The translations under genes were made by a program, and so were the position numbers. Below the pieces are notes generated by a model. That model searched no databases, was not told the origin of the DNA, and worked only from the letters and a program-made list of their open reading frames with translations. This document shows positions 9,258-17,580 of a DNA stretch of 64,000 nucleotides, one piece after another. The DNA is from Brachybacterium epidermidis (GTDB lineage: Bacteria; Actinomycetota; Actinomycetes; Actinomycetales; Dermabacteraceae), in contig NZ_JADEYR010000003.1 in assembly GCF_015209585.1 (NCBI RefSeq), forward strand, positions 62,001 to 126,000, read 5' to 3'. Within the stretch, counting starts at the first letter, position 1, and each line of letters starts with the position of its first letter.

Positions 9258-10544
9258 ATGCTTGTGGCCGTGCGCGCTTCCCATGAGCACCTCGACCTCG
9301 GGGTGCTCGACGCGCTCTCCCGCGGCGCCGACCAGATCGACGACCTCCTGGCCCATGTCGACTGCATCCACGGGACTGTGGTGATCGCCACCTGCAACCG
9401 ACTGGAGATCTACCTCGACGCCGAACGGTTCCACGACGCCGTCGCCGCCACCGTCGATGCGATCGCCCAGTGCTCAGGGATGGAGCGCGACGAGGTCGCC
9501 TCCCACGTCGACGCGCTCATGGACAGTGAAGCCGCCGCCCATCTGTACGAGGTGATGGCCGGGCTGCGCTCCCGGGTGGTGGGCGAGTCGGAGATCGCCG
9601 GTCAGGTTCGCACCGCCTTCAGCTCGGCGCTCGCTGCCGGCCGCACCACCGCGATGCTCAACGACCTGTTCCAGATCGGGCAGCGTCACGCCAAGCAGGT
9701 CGCCTCCACCACCGGGCTCGGTGCGGTCGGCCGCACCGGCGGGGCGGTCGCCCTGGATCGCGCCGCCGACGTCCTGGACCTCGGGATCGCCGACGCCGCC
9801 GTGCTCGTGATCGGCACCGGCTCCTATGCCCGTGTGATCACCGCAGATCTGCGCCGTCGCGGCACCCGGGACATCCGTGTCCACTCCGGGACGGGTCGGG
9901 CCGAGGCCTTCGCCAGCAGCCACCGGGTGCAGGCGGTGCCCACGGGGATGCTCCCGGAGGCCGTTGCCCACGCCGACCTCGTCGTGGCCGCCTCCGGCCA
10001 GGGCGACGCGGTGTTACGGCCTGAGCATCTCGCCGGGCGCGACTCCCGCGCGCTGGTCGTCCTGGACCTGGCCCTGCGTTCGGATCTGCACCCCGATCTG
10101 CGCGGACGCGAGGACGTGCGGATCATCAGCCTCGCCGATCTGGCGCACGACATCGACGACGACGGGCAGAAGCAGCAGGCCCGCGCCATCCTCGATGAGG
10201 GCGTGCGCAGCTTCATCGCTCGGCGCCGCATACGCAGCGTCGACCCGGCCATCAGCTACCTGCGCGGCAGCGTCTCCGGTGCTCTCGACGACGAGGTCGG
10301 CCGGATCCGCAGCCGCTTCGGCGACGAGGTCGCCGCGGAGTTCGAGCGCGGCCTGACGCGGATCGCCGCGAAGGTGCTGCACCCGCCGACGGTGCGCGCC
10401 CGGGAGCTCGCCGTCAACGGACGGGCCGAACAGTATGTCGCCGCGTTCCACACCCTGTTCGGCGTGGACGTGAGAGCCTCGCAGAAGGCGGCGGGCCACC
10501 CCGCCGATGACCGGACCGAGGCATCCCCGAAGGAGCACCGATGA
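9258..10544 (+). CDS. hemA: Glutamyl-tRNA reductase
   Basis: NADPH-dependent reduction of glutamyl-tRNA to glutamate-1-semialdehyde, the committed step of C5 tetrapyrrole synthesis. Start at ATG 9258 gives 428 residues beginning MLVAVRASHEHLDLG; the frame could extend upstream to 9189 but without family similarity. Catalytic Cys46 lies in VVIATCNRLEIY. GESEIAGQVR, the NADP-domain VLVIGTGSYARVI and the C-terminal dimerisation helix are present. It is divergent from the heme operon and probably has its own leaderless promoter. The stop overlaps the ATG of a small gene. Confidence 0.95.
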   Translation: MLVAVRASHEHLDLGVLDALSRGADQIDDLLAHVDCIHGTVVIATCNRLEIYLDAERFHDAVAATVDAIAQCSGMERDEVASHVDALMDSEAAAHLYEVMAGLRSRVVGESEIAGQVRTAFSSALAAGRTTAMLNDLFQIGQRHAKQVASTTGLGAVGRTGGAVALDRAADVLDLGIADAAVLVIGTGSYARVITADLRRRGTRDIRVHSGTGRAEAFASSHRVQAVPTGMLPEAVAHADLVVAASGQGDAVLRPEHLAGRDSRALVVLDLALRSDLHPDLRGREDVRIISLADLAHDIDDDGQKQQARAILDEGVRSFIARRRIRSVDPAISYLRGSVSGALDDEVGRIRSRFGDEVAAEFERGLTRIAAKVLHPPTVRARELAVNGRAEQYVAAFHTLFGVDVRASQKAAGHPADDRTEASPKEHR

Positions 10545-10704
10545 CCAGCCCCCCGAGCGTGTCAACGACGCCGCCCGTCGGCTCCTGACCTTGCTCGAGC
10601 ACGGCCCCGATGCGCAGGTCGTCGGCGAGGTGCGCGCGGTCGTCGCCCGGATCGAGACCATCGCCCGCAAGAAGCTCCGCGGCCAGCAGTCGAAGCAGGG
10701 CTGA
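10541..10704 (+). CDS. Small conserved-looking protein after hemA, frameshifted near its start
   Basis: AAGGAG lies just before ATG 10541, which overlaps the hemA stop as ATGA, but that frame soon stops. The frame with strong third-position GC encodes ERVNDAARRLLTLLEHG, then VVGEVRAVVARIETIARKK, and ends at 10704. One added C in the six-C run at 10549-10554 joins the two into a helical, basic 54-residue protein. Read without repair, the only start of the longer frame is ATG 10507 inside hemA. I do not recognise the product; it may be a small regulatory or structural protein cotranscribed with hemA. Confidence 0.5.
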
Positions 10705-10752
10705 GGGGCACGCGGCGAACACCCGGTTTCGCAGGCTGTCCTCGAGACAGTG

Positions 10753-10785
10753 AGGGCCGGTCCGATACGTCGTCGGGCCGGCCCT
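10753..10785. terminator. Hairpin between hemA unit and M18 peptidase gene
   Basis: AGGGCCGGTCCG pairs with CGGGCCGGCCCT around a 9-nt loop, with one T-G wobble. It lies between convergent genes and could serve both strands. There is no strong T tract. Confidence 0.7.
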
Positions 10786-10804
10786 CCTGTGTGGCGGTGT
10801 GGGG

Positions 10805-12136
10805 TCAGTGGCGAGGCGTGAGGAAGGCGACCGACGCCTTCTGCAGCATCAGCGGATCCACCACGGCGCACAGCTCGCGGGTGGAGTGCATCGACAGCAG
10901 GGCGACGCCGCAGTCGATGGTGGTGATCCCTAGGCGGGTGGCCGTAATCGGGCCGATGGTGGATCCGCAGGGCATCGCGTTGTTGGAGACGAACTCCTGG
11001 AACGGCACACCCGCCTGCGCACAGGCGGCGGCGAAGGACGCGGCGCCGACGGCATCGGTCGCATAGCGCTGCTGTGCGTTGATCTTCAGCAGCGGGCCGG
11101 CGCCCAGGCGCGGACGGTTCGCCGGATCGTGGCGCTCGGGGTAGTTCGGGTGGGCGGCATGGCCGGTGTCGCAGGACAGCACCATCGAGGAGGCGCTGGC
11201 GCGCCGTCGCGACGAGTCGTCCCCGCCGAGTGCGGCGTGCATGCGCACCAGGATGTCCTCGAGGAACGGACCGCCGGCGCCGGACCGCGTCGAGGAGCCG
11301 ACCTCCTCGTGGTCGTTGGCGATGAACAGGGCGATCGGCCCGCTCGGAAGGGCCGCGGCGGCGACGTCGATGATGGCGCGCACCCCGCCGTGGGTCGAGG
11401 CCAGGTTGTCCAGGCGGGCGGAGGCGAACAGCTCTTCCCCGGCGCCGATCATGGCGGGCTCCTGGGTGTCGACGGTGACGACCTCCATACCGCGGATCCG
11501 CTCGGGATCGACGCCGGCGCAGCGCGCGAGCAGGCCGACGATGTCGACCTCGCCGAGGCCGGCGACCGGCTGCATGTGGCGCTGCGGGTCGAGCTTCAAG
11601 CCCTCGGCGTTGATGCCGCGGTCCAGGTGGACCGCGAGCTGCGGGATGCGCAGCACCGGCGGGGTGGAGACCAGATGGGTGGTGCCGTCATCGAGCACGA
11701 GACGGCCAGCCAGGCGAAGGTCGCGATCCAGCCAGGAGTTCAGCAGTGGGCCGCCGTACACCTCGACCCCGACCTGGGCGAAGCCCTCAGCGCCGATCGA
11801 CGGCTTCGGCTTCACCTTGAAGGCCGGCGAGTCGGTGTGCGCGCCGAGGATCCGCCACGGGGTCGCGGCGGACACATCACCCGGCGTCACCCACGCGATC
11901 ACGGAGCCGTCGCGCACCACGTAGCGCGCGCCGGTCACGGACTCCGCGCCCGCCCAGTCCTCGGTCTCCTCCAGGCGGGAGAACCCCGCCTCCTCGAGGC
12001 GCCGCGCGGCCTCGGCGGCGGCATGGAAGGAAGAGGGTGAGGCGGTCACGAAAGCGCCGAGGTCCTCGATGAACTCGCGGGCCTCGGCGTCCGGGCAGGT
12101 GAGGGTCTCGGTGCGCTGCGCAGTCATGTTCCTCAT
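10805..12136 (-). CDS. M18 family aminopeptidase
   Basis: A cytosolic two-metal aminopeptidase that removes acidic or other N-terminal residues from peptides. The 443-residue protein has all expected metal ligands: His in ILGAHTDSPAFKVKP, Asp in FASARLDNLAS, the Glu pair in IANDHEEVGSSTRSGAGG, Asp in SCDTGHAAHPNYPE and the C-terminal His in LLSMHSTREL. Start is ambiguous between ATG 12136 (MRNMTAQ) and ATG 12127; a GAGGA lies only 2 nt from the second, so I kept the first. A decayed paralogue lies at 20753-21782. It is downstream of the ugd terminator and is monocistronic. Confidence 0.93.
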   Translation of the reverse strand: MRNMTAQRTETLTCPDAEAREFIEDLGAFVTASPSSFHAAAEAARRLEEAGFSRLEETEDWAGAESVTGARYVVRDGSVIAWVTPGDVSAATPWRILGAHTDSPAFKVKPKPSIGAEGFAQVGVEVYGGPLLNSWLDRDLRLAGRLVLDDGTTHLVSTPPVLRIPQLAVHLDRGINAEGLKLDPQRHMQPVAGLGEVDIVGLLARCAGVDPERIRGMEVVTVDTQEPAMIGAGEELFASARLDNLASTHGGVRAIIDVAAAALPSGPIALFIANDHEEVGSSTRSGAGGPFLEDILVRMHAALGGDDSSRRRASASSMVLSCDTGHAAHPNYPERHDPANRPRLGAGPLLKINAQQRYATDAVGAASFAAACAQAGVPFQEFVSNNAMPCGSTIGPITATRLGITTIDCGVALLSMHSTRELCAVVDPLMLQKASVAFLTPRH

Positions 12137-12146
12137 TCAAACAGAC

Positions 12147-12183
12147 CGCCGCCCCGGTCACCGGGGAGATGACCGGGGCGGCG
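12147..12183 (-). terminator. Terminator after ugd
   Basis: A perfect 14-bp stem (CGCCGCCCCGGTCA with its complement) around a 9-nt loop, just downstream of the ugd stop on the minus strand and immediately before the M18 gene start. Confidence 0.8.
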
Positions 12184-12224
12184 GAGATGACGCGTCGGCG
12201 TCGGCGTCGGGCGAGGCCCGAGGA

Positions 12225-13553
12225 TCAGGGACGACCCATGGAACGGTAGTCCCAGCCGGCTTCGCGCCAGGCGGCGGGGTTCAGCACGTTGCGGCCGTCG
12301 ATGAAGCGCGCCTCGGCGACGACCTCCTTCAGGGCGACCGGATCGAGCTGCTTGAACTCGTCCCACTCGGTGAGCAGCAGGACCAGCTCGGCGTCCTTCG
12401 CGGCCTCGAACGCGTCCTTAGCGACCTTCAGGTTCGGGCGCTCGGTCTTCACGCGCTCGTTGGCCGCCGGGTCGGTGACGGTGACGTCGGCGCCGCGGCC
12501 CGAGAGCTTCGAGGCGACGGACAGGGCGGGGGACTGGCGGGTGTCGTCGGAGTCCGGCTTGAAGGCGGCGCCGAGCACGGCGATCTTCTTACCGGTGAAG
12601 CTGCCGCCGAGCATCTCCCGGGACAGGTTAACGACGTGGTCGCGACGACGGTTGTTGACCATGTCGACCTCGCGCAGGAAGGACAGGGCCTCCCCGGCGC
12701 CGAGCTCGCCGGCGCGGGCCATGAAGGCACGGATGTCCTTGGGCAGGCAGCCGCCGCCGAAGCCGACGCCGGCGCGCAGGAACTTCGGGCCGATGCGGTC
12801 GTCCAGGCCGATCGCCTCGGCGATCACGGAGACGTCGCCGCCGGTGGCCTCGCAGACCTCGGCGACGGCGTTGATGAAGGAGATCTTGGTGGCCAGGAAG
12901 GAGTTCGCGGAGACCTTCACCAGCTCGGCGGTCGGATAGTTGCCGGTCACCAGTGGGGTGTCGGCCTTCAGCATCGGCTCGTAGACCTCGTCCAGAAGGG
13001 CCTTGGCCTCGGCGGCCTCGGCCCCGGCGTCCGGCAGGCCGTAGACGATGCGGTCGGGGTACAGGGTGTCCTTGACGGCGAAGCCCTCGCGGAGGAACTC
13101 GGGGTTCCAGGCCAGCAGGGTGTCCGTCCCGGCGTCCTTGAGCTTCTGCGCGAGGATCTGCGCGGTGCCCACCGGCACGGTGGAGCGGCCTACCAGCAGG
13201 CTGCGGCCGTCGGGGCACTTGTCCAGGTGCGGGATGAGGGCATCGACGGCGGCGTGCACGTAGGTGAGGTCGGCCCCGCTGCCGTTGATCTGCTGCGGGG
13301 TGCCCACGCAGATCACGTGGACCTGGTAGTCCGCGGCGTCGGCGTAGTCGGTGGAGAAGCGCAGGCGGCCGGACGCCAGGGCCTCGGTGAGGACCTTCTC
13401 GAAGCCGGGCTCGTGGAAGGGGGCGATGCCCTTCTTCAGATCGTCGATCTTCTTCTGGTCGACGTCCAGGCCGAGGACCTCGTGCCCGATCGAGGCCATC
13501 GAGGCGGCGTAGACGGCGCCCAGGTATCCGCATCCCACGGTCGTGATTCGCAT
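12225..13553 (-). CDS. ugd: UDP-glucose 6-dehydrogenase
   Basis: Oxidises UDP-glucose twice to UDP-glucuronate for surface polysaccharides. Start ATG 13553 gives 442 residues opening with the NAD-binding MRITTVGCGYLGAVYAASMA. Other landmarks are VGTPQQINGSGADLTYV, GRSTVPVGTA, NPEFLREGFAV and the catalytic Cys269 in GVGFGGGCLPKDIRAF. Near the C-terminus VAVLGAAFKPDSDDTRQS-like sequence is seen (IAVLGAAFKPDSDDTR). A TACGAT box 8 nt before the ATG suggests leaderless transcription. It heads a glycan region that extends to 26.6 kb. Confidence 0.96.
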   Translation of the reverse strand: MRITTVGCGYLGAVYAASMASIGHEVLGLDVDQKKIDDLKKGIAPFHEPGFEKVLTEALASGRLRFSTDYADAADYQVHVICVGTPQQINGSGADLTYVHAAVDALIPHLDKCPDGRSLLVGRSTVPVGTAQILAQKLKDAGTDTLLAWNPEFLREGFAVKDTLYPDRIVYGLPDAGAEAAEAKALLDEVYEPMLKADTPLVTGNYPTAELVKVSANSFLATKISFINAVAEVCEATGGDVSVIAEAIGLDDRIGPKFLRAGVGFGGGCLPKDIRAFMARAGELGAGEALSFLREVDMVNNRRRDHVVNLSREMLGGSFTGKKIAVLGAAFKPDSDDTRQSPALSVASKLSGRGADVTVTDPAANERVKTERPNLKVAKDAFEAAKDAELVLLLTEWDEFKQLDPVALKEVVAEARFIDGRNVLNPAAWREAGWDYRSMGRP

Positions 13554-13561
13554 GGGACCAG

Positions 13562-13567
13562 ATCGTA
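13562..13567 (-). promoter_or_regulatory. Candidate -10 box of ugd, leaderless
   Basis: On the minus strand TACGAT is separated from the ugd ATG by 8 nt, the same layout as the jetA and jetB promoters. Confidence 0.5.
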
Positions 13568-13570
13568 CCC

Positions 13571-13936
13571 GTGCGCGGGGGGTCGCCGCGGGACGGAGCC
13601 GGTGCGACGGATCACGGCCGACGCTGTTCAAGAACGTGGAGTTCTCGGGATCGTCGATCGTTCCCCGAGCGCACCCGCATCCACGAGCACCTGCTGCCGG
13701 GCCAGGACCTCCTGTTCGTGGACCGCGAGCTCGGCCCCCGGCAGCTGCGGCACCTGATCGGCCGCTGCCAGCTCGAGCCGGGCTACCTCTGGAAGCGCTT
13801 CGAGCAGCTCGAAGAGCAACGCGGCGAGGTCCAGGCGAAGCTCGACGCGCATCTGCCCGAGGGGCGCGAGCGCTCCCTGCAGCAGGCGGACCTCATCGCG
13901 GCGCTCGTGCGCGAGCGGTACGCCGCGCGGTGCTGA
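13571..13936 (+). CDS. Unrecognised protein fragment, probably a truncated gene remnant
   Basis: The open frame is 121 residues from GTG 13571, but only the part after about residue 33 looks like real protein (RTRIHEHLLPGQDLLFVDRE, LEPGYLWKRFEQLEEQRGEV, and a helical end). The first 30 residues overlap the ugd promoter and are Arg/Gly/Ser-rich. The pattern suggests the C-terminal end of a longer gene whose 5' part was lost when ugd was placed beside it. I do not recognise the family. The location in a glycan region makes a glycan-enzyme remnant possible but unproved. Confidence 0.4.
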   Translation: MRGGSPRDGAGATDHGRRCSRTWSSRDRRSFPERTRIHEHLLPGQDLLFVDRELGPRQLRHLIGRCQLEPGYLWKRFEQLEEQRGEVQAKLDAHLPEGRERSLQQADLIAALVRERYAARC

Positions 13937-14079
13937 TTGCCGGGTCGCGGGCGGTTCGCCGGTAAGCTCGGGCCCTGCCGTGGGGGACCGGGCGCGCGAG
14001 CACCGGTGCGTCCCCCGCCCTCGAGGACCGATCGCCCCGAGGGTCCATCGCCACCGAGAACTGAGGACCGTGAGAACCG

Positions 14080-15945
14080 ATGACCGTGAGCGCTGACCCC
14101 GGAGCGACAGCGGCATCGGACCCGCATCCCCGCCGCGCCCCCGTTGAGGGCGCCGCTCGCGGCCTCGGACCACTGTGGCGCTGGGGCGCCGTGGTGAGCG
14201 TGGTGCTCGCCCTCACGCTCCACGTTGTCATCGCTTGGGGCGCCCGCACCCCCTCGTTCCCTTTCGACGAGATTGTGCTACTGCAGTACTCGAAGTTTCT
14301 CTCCGGCGCCGGCATGCCCACCCCGCCTCGCGGCGCCGGCTACTTCCCGGCGTGGAGCGCGATCATGGCCCCGATCTGGTGGTTCACCTCGAACCCCGCC
14401 GTCGCCTACCGGGTCGCGATCGGGCTCGGCGTGATCGCCGCGATCGTCACGATCTGGCCGCTGTCCCGCGCGATCACCCGCGTGGGCCTCAGCACGCCGC
14501 AGTCCGTCGTGGTCGCCTCGTTCGTCATGTCGATGCCCGCGCGTACCGTCCAGACCGGTTACGTCACCAGCGAGAAGCTGCTCTTCCTCGCCCTCGCCTG
14601 GACGGTCCTCGCGGCCCTGCGCCTCTGGGAGAAGCCCACGGTCCCGCGCGCGATCGTCTTCGCGATCGCCGCGGCCGTCCTCACCTCGACCCATTCTCGG
14701 GCAGTGGTGCTACTCATCGCGTGCGCGATCTGGCTGCTGTGCCTGGCGATCCGCTCGTGGAGGGCCTCGCTCGCGGGCCTCGTCGTGCTGCTCCCGATCG
14801 GCTACCTAGCCTTCTGGTCCGGCGGCCTGCTCAACCAGTATCTCGGCGGCGGCTTCAGCCAGGGCGAGAAGCTGCTGGGCAACCTCCTCGGCTCACGACC
14901 CTCGATCATCCTGCGCGTGGTTATTGGCCAGTCGTGGGAGCAGACGGTCGGATCGCTCGGGCTGGTCGTCGTGGGCCTCGTCGTCATGCTTGTGCTCGTG
15001 TGGCGTGAGCTGCGGCGAGAGCACGCGATCGGCCCCGTGTGCCTGATCGGCGCGATGCTGCTCGGCGTGGTGGTGCTGTCCGTCGGCCAGTGGTCCAACG
15101 AGACCGCCCTCTACCTCGCCTCCTGGCGCCGGCTCGACGCCTGGCTGTACGGGCGCTACCTCGACCCGGTGACCGCGCTGCTCGTCGCACTGGGCCTCGG
15201 CGCGGTCGTGCGGGGGCTGTCGCGCCGCGTGCTCGCCACAGCGCTCGTGCTCACAGCGGGCCTCGTTGGCGTGACCGTCCTGTGGCTCGCCCCGGACGCC
15301 CCCACGTGGGGCTATGTGACACCTGCGCATATCCCGGCCGTTATGCCCTGGTTCTCGACGCTGCCGACGGCGACCAGCGAGACCTGGCAGTGGGGCCTCA
15401 TGCCGAGCCTCACCAACGAGAACCGCTTCTGGCTGCTCGCGAGCATCCCCGCCCTGCTGCTGCTCGCCGCGCTCACGGGCGCGGGTCGGCTGGGCCGTCG
15501 CGGCGGCGAGGTACTCGTCGCGGTGCTCATGGTCCTCGCGAGCGTCGGCACGATCGCCTCGACGCGCGCCACCGATCACTTCCAGCAGCTCGAGGGCGGC
15601 CGCCCGGTCCTGGCTGATGAGATCAACCGCCTCGAGGCCGAGCACGACGGCGAGCTCACGGTCGACTTCGACCGCTTCTGCACGCCCGGGCTCAGCAACA
15701 ACGCCGTCGTCCAGAACAAACTCGCGTACTGGATCTCACCCACCACGATGGACGTGACCATGGATCGCAACACGTCCCAGGCGCAGATCGTCCTGGGCTG
15801 CGACATCTGGCCCGAGGGCAGTGCGAAGGGCGCGCGGATGATCAGCGGGGTGGAGAGTTACGGCTACCACGCATGGGTCATGCCGGGGCCGCTACTCGAC
15901 GAGCTCGACGCCCAGGGCCGCCTGGAGCCGGTCGCGACGTCATGA
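14080..15945 (+). CDS. Polytopic membrane protein, GT-C glycosyltransferase-like
   Basis: A 621-residue protein with a short cytosolic N-terminus, about ten to twelve hydrophobic segments and a C-terminal soluble tail of roughly 100 residues containing two cysteines (FDRFCTPG and VLGCDIWPEG). In the first extracytoplasmic loop FPFDEIVLLQY supplies acidic residues typical of the catalytic loop in polyprenyl-phosphate-dependent GT-C enzymes. The exact family is not certain. Start ATG 14080. Its 3' end overlaps the convergent membrane gene by 68 nt. A role in adding sugars to a surface polymer outside the membrane is inferred from ugd and the GT2/GT4 genes nearby. Confidence 0.7.
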   Translation: MTVSADPGATAASDPHPRRAPVEGAARGLGPLWRWGAVVSVVLALTLHVVIAWGARTPSFPFDEIVLLQYSKFLSGAGMPTPPRGAGYFPAWSAIMAPIWWFTSNPAVAYRVAIGLGVIAAIVTIWPLSRAITRVGLSTPQSVVVASFVMSMPARTVQTGYVTSEKLLFLALAWTVLAALRLWEKPTVPRAIVFAIAAAVLTSTHSRAVVLLIACAIWLLCLAIRSWRASLAGLVVLLPIGYLAFWSGGLLNQYLGGGFSQGEKLLGNLLGSRPSIILRVVIGQSWEQTVGSLGLVVVGLVVMLVLVWRELRREHAIGPVCLIGAMLLGVVVLSVGQWSNETALYLASWRRLDAWLYGRYLDPVTALLVALGLGAVVRGLSRRVLATALVLTAGLVGVTVLWLAPDAPTWGYVTPAHIPAVMPWFSTLPTATSETWQWGLMPSLTNENRFWLLASIPALLLLAALTGAGRLGRRGGEVLVAVLMVLASVGTIASTRATDHFQQLEGGRPVLADEINRLEAEHDGELTVDFDRFCTPGLSNNAVVQNKLAYWISPTTMDVTMDRNTSQAQIVLGCDIWPEGSAKGARMISGVESYGYHAWVMPGPLLDELDAQGRLEPVATS

Positions 15946-17368
15946 CCACCCCGATCAGCACCGCGGCGACGGTCACGACGGCGGCCGCGACCGCGAAGCC
16001 CACCAGCGGTAGCGCGAGGTCTGGGCGGAGCTCGGCCTGGCCCCGGGCCGCGGTGCGCGGTCGTCCGAGCAGGAACACGACGATCTGCCACCAGGCCGTC
16101 GCGGACCACGCGAGCACCAGGAGCGGCGCGGCCCGGCGAAGACCGCCGAGGCCCCAGGCGATCAGCAAGCAGGTCACGGAGAGGATCGGCAGCGAATAGC
16201 GGGGGAAGAGGTTCCCCGCCGCCGCGGAGACGTACACGAACTGCATCGTGATCAGGAGGCCGGAGACGGCCGCCAGCATCGCCACGCCCGCCAGGGCGAC
16301 GGGCCGCTCGGCCGCCCCCGGGGTACGGGAGCCGTGCGGCGCGCTCCGCCCTCGGCGGGAGGCGGCGCCCAGCACGGTCGCGAGCACCGCACCGAGCAGG
16401 GCGGGAGCCGCGAGCAGAGCCCAGAGAGTCAGGCCGTCCGGGGTATTCCCCGGAGAGAAGATCCCGAGCAGCTTCGACCAGTAGACGGGATCCGCGGCCA
16501 CCTCGAGCGGCGCCGGGGGAGAGGTGCGGCCCGTGTTCGCCTTCGCCCAATCGGGGTGCCCGCCGGCGACGGTCCCCGTCAGCCGCACGTTGCGCAGGTA
16601 GAACCAGCCCGTCGCCGCGATCATCGCGATCCCGATGAGCACGGGGCGCAGCAGCCATGAGCGGCGCGGGAGCGGGCCCGGCGCGAGGAGCCCCCGCAGC
16701 ACCAGCGTGCCGAACACCACGGCGACGATCGGCACCAGCGCGAACCGGGTGGACGCAGCGGCCACGGCGGCGATCCCGAGCACCCACCACATGCCGCTCC
16801 GGGTGGCGAAGACGCCCGTACCCTCGCGTGGCAGGGTGATCAGCCGAAGGGCTGCACCGAGCACCACCGTGATCTCGAGGGCGGCCATGTTGTCGTTGTA
16901 GATCGCGCTGCCCACGCCCATGACCCAGGGAGAGGAGGCGGCGGTGAGACCCGCGATCCACGGGAGCCAGCGGCGGCCCCCGCAGAGCGGTCGCACGGCC
17001 CACATGACGGCGGCGCACAGCACGGCGGCGATCACGGTGTTGACCATGCGACCGGACATGCCGGCGAGGTACGGACTCCCTGAGTCGTACAGCGGCCCGA
17101 CGACCGGCGCGAGCAGCACGTAGAACAACGGCGGGTGCTGGGAGGTCCACTGCACGGGCGGGCGGACGCCCCACGGCAACTCGACCTGAAGACCGTCCTC
17201 GAAGACCGGCAGGTCCCCGTGCCACACCTGCACCGCGTAATCGAAGTGGGCCATCTCGTCCCCCGAGGAGAACAGCGGGGTGAGGAGGCTGCGGGCCGTG
17301 GTCGCGGCGAGCACCATGATCACGATCCCCGAGGTCACGACGAAATCGAGCGGGCTGGGGCGACGCAT
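15878..17368 (-). CDS. Polytopic membrane protein, GT-C/DUF2142-like
   Basis: A 496-residue integral membrane protein with about ten hydrophobic segments. The first periplasmic loop contains SSGDEMAHFDYAVQVW and later TSQHPPLFYVLLAP, the D-E...H-F-Y and H-P-P-L-Y pattern of GT-C fold transferases such as ArnT-like and DUF2142 proteins. FYLRNVRLTG lies in mid-protein. Start ATG 17368 has AGGAG 6 nt upstream. It is the only leftward gene between 14 and 20.7 kb and overlaps the preceding gene's 3' end. Substrate unknown; a lipid-linked sugar is likely. Confidence 0.7.
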   Translation of the reverse strand: MRRPSPLDFVVTSGIVIMVLAATTARSLLTPLFSSGDEMAHFDYAVQVWHGDLPVFEDGLQVELPWGVRPPVQWTSQHPPLFYVLLAPVVGPLYDSGSPYLAGMSGRMVNTVIAAVLCAAVMWAVRPLCGGRRWLPWIAGLTAASSPWVMGVGSAIYNDNMAALEITVVLGAALRLITLPREGTGVFATRSGMWWVLGIAAVAAASTRFALVPIVAVVFGTLVLRGLLAPGPLPRRSWLLRPVLIGIAMIAATGWFYLRNVRLTGTVAGGHPDWAKANTGRTSPPAPLEVAADPVYWSKLLGIFSPGNTPDGLTLWALLAAPALLGAVLATVLGAASRRGRSAPHGSRTPGAAERPVALAGVAMLAAVSGLLITMQFVYVSAAAGNLFPRYSLPILSVTCLLIAWGLGGLRRAAPLLVLAWSATAWWQIVVFLLGRPRTAARGQAELRPDLALPLVGFAVAAAVVTVAAVLIGVVMTSRPAPGGPGRRARRVAAPA

Positions 17369-17580
17369 GGAGGCTCCTCGTGACGTGGACGCGGCATGCC
17401 CAGCCTAGAGGGGCGGGCGTCGACCCCCGCTGGTGCGCGGGCTCACGCGGCCGGGGTGAGCGTCGTAACTGCTCGTCCCAGGTCGTTCTGGATACACTGA
17501 CGCGGTTCCGCGCAGTGCCGGGGGCCTTCAGCGGAAGAGTCCGCGGGGCCCGGTCACGTCCACGACAAGGTGATGTCCCC

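Noticed and set aside
10507-10704. 65-residue protein starting inside hemA at ATG 10507
   Set aside because: The ribosome binding site and coupled ATG at 10541 point to a start there with a one-base frameshift; the first residues from 10507 look like hemA read out of frame.
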